13,702 bases of DNA from the NCBI GenBank assembly GCA_016650355.1, contig JAENVX010000325.1, forward strand, positions 1-13,702, given 5' to 3'. This stretch comes from Bacteroidia bacterium. Its GTDB lineage: Bacteria; Bacteroidota; Bacteroidia; Cytophagales; Cyclobacteriaceae. A program made the position numbers and the translations under genes. Numbering within the stretch: position 1 is the stretch's first letter; each line of letters opens with the position of its first letter. Shown piece by piece: positions 1 through 7,164 of this stretch. The notes beneath the pieces were generated by a model. That model searched no databases, was not told the DNA's origin, and saw only the letters and a list, made by a program, of their open reading frames with translations.

Positions 1-707
1 ATCTACCCAACCCCGAAAAACTTCAAACCTTTTCTGAGTTTGCCAAGCAGTTTGGTCATAAATTACAAATTGAAGATGCGGCAGTTTCACGTTCATTAAA
101 TAAATTGATGGATGAAATTGAAGGCAAGCCGGAGCAAAATGTTTTACAATCCCTTGCCGTGCGTGCGATGGCAAAAGCGAAGTACACCACCGAGGCAAAA
201 GGACATTTTGGGTTGGCATTTGACCATTATACTCACTTCACCTCTCCCATCCGAAGGTATCCGGATATGATGGTTCATCGATTACTGCAACATTACCTGG
301 ACAATGGTAAGTCAGTAAACAAAAAAGAATTCGAAGAAAAATGTATTCATTCATCTGAGCGCGAGAAACGGGCTGCCGATGCGGAGCGTGCCTCCATCAA
401 GTATAAACAAGTAGAGTTTATGAGCATGGCCGAAGATAAAGTTTACGATGGCATCATTACGGGTGTGACAGATTTTGGAGTGTTTGTAGAGATGGTAGAG
501 ACAAAATGCGAAGGCATGGCTCGTCTGGCTGATATGAAAGATGACTTTTACGAATTTGACGAAAAGAACTATCGCATCATTGGCCGGAGGAGAAAAAAAA
601 TTTACCGGCTAGGGGACGAAACAAAAGTGCGCGTTAAAAAAACGGACGTAGATAGACGAATGATTGACCTGGTGTTTGTTACTTCTGCCGACTTTGACAA
701 TGATTAA
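1..707 (+). CDS. rnr: Ribonuclease R, C-terminal part (5' end outside window)
   Basis: This is the last 234 codons of a 3'-5' exoribonuclease of the RNB/RNase II family, which degrades structured RNA in the cytoplasm. The reading frame is open from base 3, so an apparent TTG/ATG start near 105-110 is internal. The catalytic RNB domain ends with the family signature HFTSPIRRYPD (bases about 234-269), preceded by an AKAKYTTEAKGHFGLA-type segment. It is followed by a C-terminal S1 RNA-binding domain recognisable by DGIITGVTDFGVFVEM (about 450-497). The protein ends shortly after S1 without the long Lys-rich tail of enterobacterial RNase R, leaving only a few acidic residues. The stop codon overlaps the next gene, so the two are probably co-transcribed and translationally coupled. 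RNase R rather than RNase II is the usual Bacteroidota family member; the missing N-terminal cold-shock domains would settle it. Confidence 0.93.
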   Translation, partial: LPNPEKLQTFSEFAKQFGHKLQIEDAAVSRSLNKLMDEIEGKPEQNVLQSLAVRAMAKAKYTTEAKGHFGLAFDHYTHFTSPIRRYPDMMVHRLLQHYLDNGKSVNKKEFEEKCIHSSEREKRAADAERASIKYKQVEFMSMAEDKVYDGIITGVTDFGVFVEMVETKCEGMARLADMKDDFYEFDEKNYRIIGRRRKKIYRLGDETKVRVKKTDVDRRMIDLVFVTSADFDND

Positions 708-1665
708 AAGCTACTTAACGCTCATCGAGGCTGAGATAAAAAAGCAAAAGTTTGGCTCTGAGCCAGAATCTCTCTATCAGCCGATTCGATACATATTAAG
801 CTTAGGTGGAAAACGTTTGCGGCCATTATTAACAATGTTCGCCTATTTGCTCTATAAAAAAGACCCCAGGAAAATTGTCCAGTATGCCACCGCTATTGAA
901 GCATTTCACAACTTTACACTCTTGCATGACGACATCATGGACAAAGCACCTCTCCGCAGAGGCAAAGCTACTGTTCATAAAAAATGGAATGTAAATACCG
1001 CCATACTATCCGGTGATGTAATGCTGGTAAAAGTGTATGATTTATTCTTAACGCTGGATGAAAAAAAACTGAAAGCCGTGCTAAAAGGCTTCAACACCTG
1101 TGCTGCGGAAGTATGCGAAGGGCAACAATGGGACATGGAGTTTGAAACAAAATCAAAAGTATCGGAGGCTCAATATATAAATATGATTCGGCTGAAGACT
1201 GCCGTGCTGCTAGGGTTCAGTTTGGAATTGGGTGCACTACTAGCCAATGCCTCTGAATCGGACAGAAAAGCATTGAAAGAATTTGGCGTAAATATTGGAA
1301 TCGGTTTTCAACTTAAAGATGATCTGCTGGATGTATATGCTAATAAAAAGAAATTTGGCAAACAGGTAGGTGGAGATATTTTGGCAAATAAGAAAACCTT
1401 TCTGCTCATCAAAGCGCTGGAAAAATCAAAAGGAAAAACCAGGCAAGAGTTGACCCATTGGCTTTCGCAAAAGAAATTTAACAAGGCAGAGAAAATTGAA
1501 GGAATTACCGCAATATATGATTCCTTAAATATTCAGCAAATCACCGAACGAAAGATTGAGTCTTATTTTAAGAAAGGATTTAAATCGCTGGCTAAGGTGA
1601 AGTCGAGCAAAGGGAAAAAGCATTTAATCGAATTTGCCAATGACCTTATCGGGCGTCAATCTTGA
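700..1665 (+). CDS. Polyprenyl (isoprenyl) diphosphate synthase
   Basis: A 321-residue trans-isoprenyl diphosphate synthase, which condenses isopentenyl diphosphate onto an allylic diphosphate in the cytoplasm to make precursors of quinones or other isoprenoids. GGKRLRP is at residues 36-42. The first aspartate-rich motif, DDIMD (77-81), is followed by LRRGKATVH. The second, DDLLD (207-211), sits in FQLKDDLLD. Both magnesium-binding motifs are intact and the length is normal. The residue five before the first motif is Phe (F72), a position where bulky side chains tend to shorten the product, so a C15-C20 product is possible; this is inference. I chose the ATG at 700 because it overlaps the end of rnr by eight bases and fits family length; the upstream start at 664 adds a non-conserved leader inside rnr. 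It converges with the minus-strand lipoprotein gene, only four bases away. Confidence 0.93.
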   Translation: MIKSYLTLIEAEIKKQKFGSEPESLYQPIRYILSLGGKRLRPLLTMFAYLLYKKDPRKIVQYATAIEAFHNFTLLHDDIMDKAPLRRGKATVHKKWNVNTAILSGDVMLVKVYDLFLTLDEKKLKAVLKGFNTCAAEVCEGQQWDMEFETKSKVSEAQYINMIRLKTAVLLGFSLELGALLANASESDRKALKEFGVNIGIGFQLKDDLLDVYANKKKFGKQVGGDILANKKTFLLIKALEKSKGKTRQELTHWLSQKKFNKAEKIEGITAIYDSLNIQQITERKIESYFKKGFKSLAKVKSSKGKKHLIEFANDLIGRQS

Positions 1666-1669
1666 TTTT

Positions 1670-2542
1670 CTATTTTCTTTTATGGAACACCAGTTTCCCT
1701 TTTTCTCCTCCTACCGTTTCGCCCACGACATAAAATCCAGATCCATCAAGCGCCCAGGCTATCGCCTCATCCTGTGGCCCTTTATCATAAGGTAATTCAA
1801 TTGGTCTTTTTTTCAGTAAGTCATCTATCAGCTCATCTCCTTCTCTTCTCCAATAATAGATATTATCATAATCCTTTATTAGGACTTCACTCCCGTCCAT
1901 TGAAATGTCTGCAGCATTAATATTGTGAAATGGTAAAATGGCAATTCGTTCAGGCAACAATGTATCTTGGTCAAACGGATAATGCATCTGATATACTCTG
2001 ATGGAATCTTCGCGCTTTGAGAATAGAAACATATCTCCAGAAAGCGGATCAATTGTTAGTGCTTCTGAATCCCGAACTCCATCCGGTAGCTTTACCACCA
2101 ATGTATCGTAATCTGAAATAACTATCTCCTCCTCTTTAGAGAGCAGAGGTTCTTGAAACCTATATATTAGCTTTACAGGAAACAGTGCTTTATTGTCGCC
2201 AATATCGCCAACATAAACATAAGTCTTGCCAACTTCAGAGCCCCTGCCTACGGCTATGTCTTCCCAATCACGGTTTCGAATATGCTTGAACTTACAGACT
2301 AGTTTTATATCCGCGTCTTGATCAATCAAGAATACTTCAGCTGGATTTTCTCCATCATTGTGTGACCATAAGTAGCCAGGATTATTCACACTGGCCACCA
2401 ATCCTGATGCCTCCACTAGTCGATGATCAAGTTTACCCAAACTCTCACCTTTTTTAAATAATGCATCACTAGCATCCTCTTTCGCAATTGGTTTACTACA
2501 AGCAAGAAAAAAAAGGAATCCAAATAAGAATTTAATGTTCAC
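1670..2542 (-). CDS. Beta-propeller-like lipoprotein, function unknown
   Basis: About 290 residues with a lipoprotein-type leader: a short hydrophobic stretch ending FFLAC with Cys15 as the likely lipidation site. The body carries spaced motifs such as EASGL, HNDGENP, DWEDIA, YVGDIGDN, DSEALTIDP and GPQDEAIAW. In my recollection these recur in uncharacterised bacterial proteins with a propeller-like fold, sometimes annotated as esterase-like or PE-PGRS-like; no enzymatic activity can be claimed. The start is uncertain. The frame stays open up to a TTG at 2605 that overlaps the rhodanese stop codon (TTGA), but that version puts 21 polar and basic residues before the leader. GTG at 2542 gives a normal lipoprotein signal. 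An AGGAG sits immediately before it, well spaced only for an ATT codon two codons later. It is second in a minus-strand pair with the rhodanese lipoprotein. Confidence 0.72.
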   Translation of the reverse strand: MNIKFLFGFLFFLACSKPIAKEDASDALFKKGESLGKLDHRLVEASGLVASVNNPGYLWSHNDGENPAEVFLIDQDADIKLVCKFKHIRNRDWEDIAVGRGSEVGKTYVYVGDIGDNKALFPVKLIYRFQEPLLSKEEEIVISDYDTLVVKLPDGVRDSEALTIDPLSGDMFLFSKREDSIRVYQMHYPFDQDTLLPERIAILPFHNINAADISMDGSEVLIKDYDNIYYWRREGDELIDDLLKKRPIELPYDKGPQDEAIAWALDGSGFYVVGETVGGEKGKLVFHKRK

Positions 2543-2601
2543 TCCTCTGCCCTGCGTAATAAAAACATTCAACACCTTGATGAGTTTACGAAAGAAGTCG
2601 T

Positions 2602-2979
2602 TCAAAGCGGAGAATTTTCAACTGCTAACCCAGCGTCTTTCCAGGCGCCCAGACCACCTTTCAATTCGTACACCTCTTTGTAACCCTTTTCGCGAAGAAT
2701 CGCTGCCGCTTTTGCACTTCTTTTACCAGAAGCACAATAGACAAATAGCGGTTTATGCTCAAGTCCTTCCAGCTTTGATGCGAATGAATTATCAAACACT
2801 ATGCTTAGAGAATTTTCAAGACGATCAATAGCAATCTCATCAGGTGTACGAACATCCAGAAGTATGGCGTCTGAGGTATTCTCAAATTTGGCCTTAAAAT
2901 CTAATGGAGATAAAACAACATTTTCTGTGTCTCCTGAGCAAGCCGACAGCAGAACAATAATAAATAGGTATTTTTTCAT
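2602..2979 (-). CDS. Rhodanese-like domain lipoprotein
   Basis: A 125-residue single-domain rhodanese homologue destined for the cell envelope. Residues 1-14 form a lipoprotein signal (hydrophobic core, LSAC with Cys14). The domain then shows the typical ILLDVRTPDE segment (39-48) and the active-site loop YCASGKRS with catalytic Cys82, followed by LKGGLGAW (106-113), the conserved C-terminal signature. The active-site Cys and the following Gly-Lys-Arg are intact, so sulfurtransferase or persulfide-carrier chemistry is plausible, but the acceptor is unknown. Start ATG at 2979 gives a complete signal peptide. It is the first gene of a minus-strand pair; its stop codon overlaps or nearly abuts the reading frame of the downstream lipoprotein, suggesting co-transcription. 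Confidence 0.9.
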   Translation of the reverse strand: MKKYLFIIVLLSACSGDTENVVLSPLDFKAKFENTSDAILLDVRTPDEIAIDRLENSLSIVFDNSFASKLEGLEHKPLFVYCASGKRSAKAAAILREKGYKEVYELKGGLGAWKDAGLAVENSPL

Positions 2980-3077
2980 GGCGATTGAATTGTTTCGCTA
3001 AAATACAATTTTATCTATGCTCTTTATATTTAGGGCGGTGTCGCATACATTTACTTTAATTCAATTATTTCTAATGA

Positions 3078-5498
3078 TTATTCACTCTTCAAATTCTCAA
3101 CCGGATTTATGAAAAGGGCGCGCCATGCCTGGGAGCCTATTGTTACGACTCCAAAAACGATCAATATTAATATTCCAATACTAACAGTGCCTATATCAAC
3201 CGATACATGGTAGGCAAGCTTTTCTAACCACAGGTTATTCAGCCAGTACGCAGTTGGCACGGCCAAGAGGATTGATAGGAGCAGCAAAGAAGTAAATCCG
3301 CTTGATAGCAGGTAAATCAATGAGCCTTGACTAGCACCCAATACTTTGCGAATCGAAATCTCCCTGATACGTGTCTCAATAGCATATGTTGCCATGCCCA
3401 ACAATCCCAGACAAGAAATTACAATGGCCAAGAAAGAAATTACACTTAGTATACTTACCAGATCGCCAAAAAGTATATCATAGATTTTATGCACCTCAGC
3501 ATAAAAATCTTTGTAATCAACTTTTAATGAAGGATTGACTTTGGCCCAGGCCATCTCAATACTCTTTCCTGCATCATCATACGTACCTGAATATTTTACC
3601 TGTAGCAACTCTATTTCCTTTGGATTATAAGTTAACGCAAGTGGTTCCATCTTTTCCATCAACATCGAGTGGTTGTAATCTTTTACCACTCCAATTATTT
3701 TCTTTTTAGATGAGTCCTGTTGTATAATAATCTCCTGGCCAATGGCTTCTCCATTTGACTCGAAATGAAATGCTTTCACGGCTTGTTCGTTGAGAACTAT
3801 GAAGGATTCATTCGAAGTAGTTTCTACGGCTGAATAATATTTTCCAGCCAGCATTGGGATCCCTAAATTTTCAAGGTAATCTTCATCGGTAGCGTAGTAA
3901 TCCAACGAGATCCAATCCTTATCCTCCAAAGTGCGCTTGTACGACCCTTCTTTACTTTCGCCTGAAGCTAACACATGGGATGCGCCTGCTACACTTTCAA
4001 TGTTGCTATATTTTAATAACTCTGTCTTAAGTGCCGTTGCTGATGTACTGCTCAGACCAATCACAATCTTACGATCCATATTAAATCCATGATCCGCACG
4101 GAGAAAAAATTGCAATTGATTGAATACCACAATTACTGAAAGTATAAACACGAGAGAAAATGAAAATTGAAGGGTAAGGAGTGTTTTACGTAGACGCATG
4201 CCCGATAACAGCCGCATTGAACTAAGTCCTTTCAATACTTTTATTGGCTGAAATCCACTAAGAATTACCGCTGGAAAAAACCCAGCAAGTATGCCAACAA
4301 ACACTGCAAAGACAACGAATGCAATAAAGACTTTATAGTTAATTTCAAGATCCCACATTAGTAACCGTGCAAAACTTAATTCAAGTAGAAGTGGCTTAAG
4401 TGCAATCAACAACACAAATGCTCCTGCCAATGCAAGTAGTGCTACAATAATAGATTCGGATAAAAATTGCATAAAAATTTGCCAACGCATGGCACCCGTT
4501 ACTTTGCGCACACCAATTTCACGTGCTCGGGTAAGTGATCGGGCAATGGATAAATTAGTAAAGTTGAAACATGATGTAAGCATAACAAGGGCCGCCAGCG
4601 CAATAAAGAAGTACACGAATATCCAGGGCAAAAAGGGCCCGATTGGGTTATTGATGAAAGCTCCTGGCGTTATGTTCATTAAAGATTGTAAAGAATAGCT
4701 AACCTTTTGTTGCGACTCCGGTTTAGGCAATACCGTAAATTGTTTTTTTGCAATGCCATTCAAACTCTGCTGAAGATCATCTGGTGTTTTTGCTTTCTCT
4801 AACAGTACATATACCCATCCAGCGGTATAGTTATACCAATTGTCAAGATTTTTTCCGCGGCTACCTTGTGCCTCCAAACTTCTTACTGTGCTTAAGCTGG
4901 CTAATGCATCAAATACAATGTGTGACTTGTTCGTATTCTCTTTCAATACGCCAGTAACTTTATACGGACCCTCCTCGCCTACCTTAAATAATTCGCCAAG
5001 TGGATTTTCCTGCCGGAAAAGTTTCTTTGCGCTTTTTTTGGTAAGCACAACAGAGTATGGTTCAACCAGTGCCGTTTCCGGATTTCCATACTCTAATTCA
5101 TATTCAAACATTTCTAAAATTTCAGGATCCGCAAAGTACCCGGCCACCGGTATATTCACATTCTGTCCTATCTCAATCCACAAATTGCCAAAGCCTCTCA
5201 TTATGCGAACAGCTTTTTCAACACCCGTATGGTTTTCAAGAAGTTCTTGCTTTAGCGGAAGCGTAGTGGTGGCTGTTTCATTTCGCCTTTCTCCATTTGA
5301 ACCGATGGGGGTTGAGTTTACCCTATAAATACGGTCTCGCTTCGAATTGTACCGATCGTAATTCATCTGGTCTGCCACCAGCATAATTATTACCATGGAC
5401 AGGGCCATCGCCACCGAAAGCCCAAATATATTTATTGCGGAAAAAAAGCGGTGTCTCAACAAACTGCGCACGGCAGTTTTAACGTAGTTCTTGAACAT
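3078..5498 (-). CDS. FtsX/MacB-type ABC transporter permease (solitary)
   Basis: An 806-residue inner-membrane protein with two tandem MacB_PCD/FtsX units. TM1 is at about residues 19-41, then a large periplasmic domain to about 290, TM2 about 291-311, TM3 about 347-372, TM4 about 388-413 and TM5 about 441-461. A second periplasmic domain runs to about 680, followed by three C-terminal helices (about 681-705, 727-752, 769-790). The cytoplasmic coupling segments REIGVRKVTGA (327-337) and REISIRKVLGA (712-722) are well kept, as expected if an ATPase partner exists, yet no ABC ATPase gene is in the window. Such permeases in Bacteroidota act in export or mechanotransmission; the substrate is unknown. 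I chose ATG 5498 (MFKNYVKTAVRSLLRHRF is the usual family start); the TTG at 5555 would add 19 atypical residues. It lies 60 bases after the small membrane protein gene and probably shares its ECF-type promoter. Confidence 0.9.
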   Translation of the reverse strand: MFKNYVKTAVRSLLRHRFFSAINIFGLSVAMALSMVIIMLVADQMNYDRYNSKRDRIYRVNSTPIGSNGERRNETATTTLPLKQELLENHTGVEKAVRIMRGFGNLWIEIGQNVNIPVAGYFADPEILEMFEYELEYGNPETALVEPYSVVLTKKSAKKLFRQENPLGELFKVGEEGPYKVTGVLKENTNKSHIVFDALASLSTVRSLEAQGSRGKNLDNWYNYTAGWVYVLLEKAKTPDDLQQSLNGIAKKQFTVLPKPESQQKVSYSLQSLMNITPGAFINNPIGPFLPWIFVYFFIALAALVMLTSCFNFTNLSIARSLTRAREIGVRKVTGAMRWQIFMQFLSESIIVALLALAGAFVLLIALKPLLLELSFARLLMWDLEINYKVFIAFVVFAVFVGILAGFFPAVILSGFQPIKVLKGLSSMRLLSGMRLRKTLLTLQFSFSLVFILSVIVVFNQLQFFLRADHGFNMDRKIVIGLSSTSATALKTELLKYSNIESVAGASHVLASGESKEGSYKRTLEDKDWISLDYYATDEDYLENLGIPMLAGKYYSAVETTSNESFIVLNEQAVKAFHFESNGEAIGQEIIIQQDSSKKKIIGVVKDYNHSMLMEKMEPLALTYNPKEIELLQVKYSGTYDDAGKSIEMAWAKVNPSLKVDYKDFYAEVHKIYDILFGDLVSILSVISFLAIVISCLGLLGMATYAIETRIREISIRKVLGASQGSLIYLLSSGFTSLLLLSILLAVPTAYWLNNLWLEKLAYHVSVDIGTVSIGILILIVFGVVTIGSQAWRALFINPVENLKSE

Positions 5499-5558
5499 AG
5501 AGATTGTGGTTAGTAGTAGTTGACTACAAAGCGTGAAGAATTTAAGTATTTGCAAATG

Positions 5559-5912
5559 CTACTTTTCCTCTTTCTGCTTGACTAGAAAATAATAAATCAA
5601 AAAACCAATTGAGACAGAAACTGCAAACAGTCCATAAGGAAGCGGTGAGTAAGAATCAAATGGAATATACTCCATTAAGATCAAGGAAAGTCCGGCAAAA
5701 AAAGTAAGCAAGCCCCATTTTAAAGATGCATATTTATTAGTGACGGCAGATGCGTGCTGTTTAAAAATGGCTTGCGTCTCGTCATTTACAAATCCTTTAT
5801 CGATCATTTTCTTTTTCAGGACATAGTCAGTCATCACTTTGGTGAAAAAATAGATGGCTGCTCCAAGGCTGCCTAAAATTGAAATGGGCATTAATAATTC
5901 GTTCGTATTCAT
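5559..5912 (-). CDS. Small membrane protein, DUF6249-like
   Basis: A 117-residue protein with three predicted membrane helices: about residues 9-27 (ISILGSLGAAIYFF), 64-83 and 91-112. A charged cytoplasmic loop between the first and second helices contains KKKMIDKGFVND. The pattern of a first helix followed by a KKxMIxKG segment resembles the DUF6249 family often found beside ECF sigma factors in Bacteroidota; I make this assignment from memory and with moderate confidence. Its biochemical role is unknown. The gene starts at ATG 5912 and is the first of a minus-strand operon with the FtsX-type permease. A clear ECF-type promoter (-35 at 5982-5971, -10 at 5954-5949, minus strand) lies just upstream, mirrored by the promoter of the divergent sigma factor gene. 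It is therefore a likely direct target of that sigma factor. Confidence 0.82.
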   Translation of the reverse strand: MNTNELLMPISILGSLGAAIYFFTKVMTDYVLKKKMIDKGFVNDETQAIFKQHASAVTNKYASLKWGLLTFFAGLSLILMEYIPFDSYSPLPYGLFAVSVSIGFLIYYFLVKQKEEK

Positions 5913-5948
5913 AAGTGAAATGTTTTAGTATTTATTTGTTATGGATCG

Positions 5949-5982
5949 TAAGACAGAATATGTTGTAATAATGTTGCAGAAA
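5949..5982 (-). promoter_or_regulatory. Predicted ECF-type promoter of the DUF6249-permease operon
   Basis: Read on the minus strand, TTTCTGCAACAT (5982-5971) is followed after 16 bases by GTCTTAC (5954-5948). This resembles the ECF layout of a GNAAC-like -35 and a GTCTWA -10. Transcription would start near 5942, about 30 bases before the ATG at 5912. The -35 block is one arm of a perfect 12-bp inverted repeat whose other arm serves the divergent sigma factor gene. Confidence 0.7.
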
Positions 5983-6069
5983 ATAAAAAGATATATTAAG
6001 GCACACTCCGGACGCATAAGAATCAGCAGAAATCCTACCTGGTCTGTAGGCTACATCATTTTCGCTAAC

Positions 6070-6103
6070 TTTCTGCAACATCACGCTCAAACCTTGTGTC
6101 TAA
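6070..6103 (+). promoter_or_regulatory. Predicted autoregulatory ECF-type promoter of sigma factor 1
   Basis: TTTCTGCAACAT (6070-6081) is followed after 16 bases by GTCTAAC (6098-6104). The -35 block is identical to, and inverted relative to, the one at 5971-5982; spacing and -10 core also match. The predicted transcription start, about seven bases after the -10, falls at about 6110, directly at the ATG at 6111, so the message would be leaderless or nearly so. This supports ATG 6111 rather than GTG 6096 as the sigma factor start, because the GTG overlaps the -10 element. Confidence 0.7.
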
Positions 6104-6110
6104 CCCAAAA

Positions 6111-6674
6111 ATGACGGATGATCAGGCCTTAGTCTCACGTATTACCAAAGGCGATATGCAGGCTTTCAGGTTGTTGATCAAACAACATGAAAGGCTTGTG
6201 TCTCATATGATTGGTCGATTAATCGATAATGCAGAGGACCGTGAGGAGCTATGTCAGGATGTGTTTTTGAAAGTTCACGAAAAATTGAGCGAATTCAATT
6301 TTCAATCACGCTTATCAACCTGGATTGCAACAATTGCTTATCGTCATGCGGTGAATCATATAAGGAAAAAGAAAATTAAAGTCAGCGACATCCCGGACGA
6401 GGAGAGCTTTACATCCCATTTTGTATCAATCGATAATCCCGAAGAGCAATTGGAAGATGAAGACATGAATGAATTGGTGCTGCGCTTTATTTCATGGTTG
6501 CCCGTGCAGTACAAAGCTGTGCTAACGCTATACCATCTAGACGGGATGAGTTATCCGGAAATTGGAATAGCCACCGGAATGCCGGAGGGCACGGTAAAAA
6601 ATTACCTTTTCAGGGCGAGAGCTTTGGTAAAAGAAAATGTAAAGAAGTATCTTGGCAAAGAAGAATGGCTATGA
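6111..6674 (+). CDS. RNA polymerase ECF-family sigma factor (sigma 1)
   Basis: A 187-residue sigma-70 family factor of the two-domain ECF type, which redirects RNA polymerase to a limited set of promoters. The N-terminal sigma2 domain begins LVSRITKGDMQAF and contains DREELCQDVFLKVHEKL (about residues 43-59), the core-binding and -10-recognition region, followed by STWIATIAYRHAVNHIRKKK. The sigma4 domain, about 128-180, contains LPVQYKAVLTLYHLDGMSY and a helix-turn-helix ending GTVKNYLFRARALVKE, which reads the -35. The ATG at 6111 is preferred over the in-frame GTG at 6096 because the predicted -10 overlaps the GTG. Its stop codon overlaps the start of the next gene (ATGA), a small membrane protein likely to be its anti-sigma factor. 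Upstream it faces the DUF6249-permease operon across a symmetric promoter pair, suggesting autoregulation and control of that operon. The inducing signal is unknown. Confidence 0.93.
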   Translation: MTDDQALVSRITKGDMQAFRLLIKQHERLVSHMIGRLIDNAEDREELCQDVFLKVHEKLSEFNFQSRLSTWIATIAYRHAVNHIRKKKIKVSDIPDEESFTSHFVSIDNPEEQLEDEDMNELVLRFISWLPVQYKAVLTLYHLDGMSYPEIGIATGMPEGTVKNYLFRARALVKENVKKYLGKEEWL

Positions 6675-7057
6675 AAGCGAAAGACGAAGAATTACAAAAT
6701 CAAATTGAAAAGGCGATTTCGTCTGATGATGGGGTTGACGCATACGCCTATAAAATAGTATTTGATACCTTAAGGAAAGAGCCTGATTCTTACTTGTCTA
6801 CCAATTTTGCTGATCGCGTTGTCCAAAAGATAGAAACCAGAAATGAATCTACAAACGATTTTATTTGGTTTAGCGTTGGCATTTTTACGTTTGCAATAGC
6901 AGCCGTTATCGCCATTGTGCTCACGGATTTCAAAGTTAGTTTTGGCGCACTAAAATTCCTTGCCAGTTACCCTGGACTTTTCGTTTTTGGCATAGGATTT
7001 ATACTTGCCCTCAATTGGCTTGATAAAAAACTAGTTCGGCCCAAGACATCTATCTAG
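6671..7057 (+). CDS. Small two-helix membrane protein, putative anti-sigma factor
   Basis: A 128-residue protein with about 62 charged N-terminal residues, presumably cytoplasmic, then two membrane helices (about residues 64-85 and 97-116) and a short basic tail. The segment AYKIVFDTLRKEPDSYL then FADRVVQKIE recalls small membrane proteins encoded directly after ECF sigma factors in Bacteroidota, but there is no zinc-binding HxxxCxxC motif of the ZAS anti-sigma domain. The ATG at 6671 overlaps the sigma factor stop codon (ATGA), implying translational coupling and near-equal synthesis, typical of sigma/anti-sigma pairs; a second in-frame ATG at 6665 is possible. The anti-sigma role is inferred from position and topology only. 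With both termini predicted inside and almost no periplasmic domain, any signal would have to be sensed within the membrane or by a partner protein. Confidence 0.75.
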   Translation: MKAKDEELQNQIEKAISSDDGVDAYAYKIVFDTLRKEPDSYLSTNFADRVVQKIETRNESTNDFIWFSVGIFTFAIAAVIAIVLTDFKVSFGALKFLASYPGLFVFGIGFILALNWLDKKLVRPKTSI

Positions 7058-7081
7058 TTAACATGCAAATCTCCTGTAACT

Positions 7082-7099
7082 AAATTTGCGACCAAATTT
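7082..7099. repeat. Inverted repeat 25 bases after the sigma 1 operon
   Basis: AAATTTG (7082-7088) and CAAATTT (7093-7099) form a perfect 7-bp stem with a 4-base loop, starting 24 bases after the stop codon at 7057. It could weakly terminate the sigma factor operon or be part of the control region of the next gene. The stem is AT-rich and no strong T-run follows, so the role is open. Confidence 0.4.
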
Positions 7100-7114
7100 C
7101 AATCTGACCTTTCT

Positions 7115-7130
7115 TGTAATTTCAATTACA
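7115..7130. promoter_or_regulatory. 16-bp palindrome upstream of the TonB receptor operon
   Basis: TGTAATT-TC-AATTACA is a perfect 7+7 dyad with a 2-base centre, 35 bases before the GTG at 7165. A Bacteroidota-like -7 box (TATTTTCG, 7147-7154; consensus TAnnTTTG with one change) lies just downstream, so the dyad would sit over the -33 region, a place where a repressor could act. No regulator is identified; it is not a recognisable Fur box. Confidence 0.4.
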
Positions 7131-7164
7131 GCAGCATCCTTTTCACTATTTTCGCAGTTATAAC

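Noticed and set aside
286..293. TGCAACAT inside ribonuclease R, identical to the sigma 1 -35 core
   Set aside because: No GTCTWA follows at 16 bases (GTCAGT occurs at 17), and it lies within coding sequence.
4840..5328. Plus-strand open frame of 162 codons inside the permease gene
   Set aside because: It is fully antisense to a well-supported permease gene, lacks domain features and has an atypical composition; likewise the shorter frames around 4489-5266.
6096..6110. GTG start five codons upstream for sigma factor 1
   Set aside because: It overlaps the predicted -10 element (6098-6103) and adds non-conserved residues; the ATG at 6111 gives the usual ECF start.
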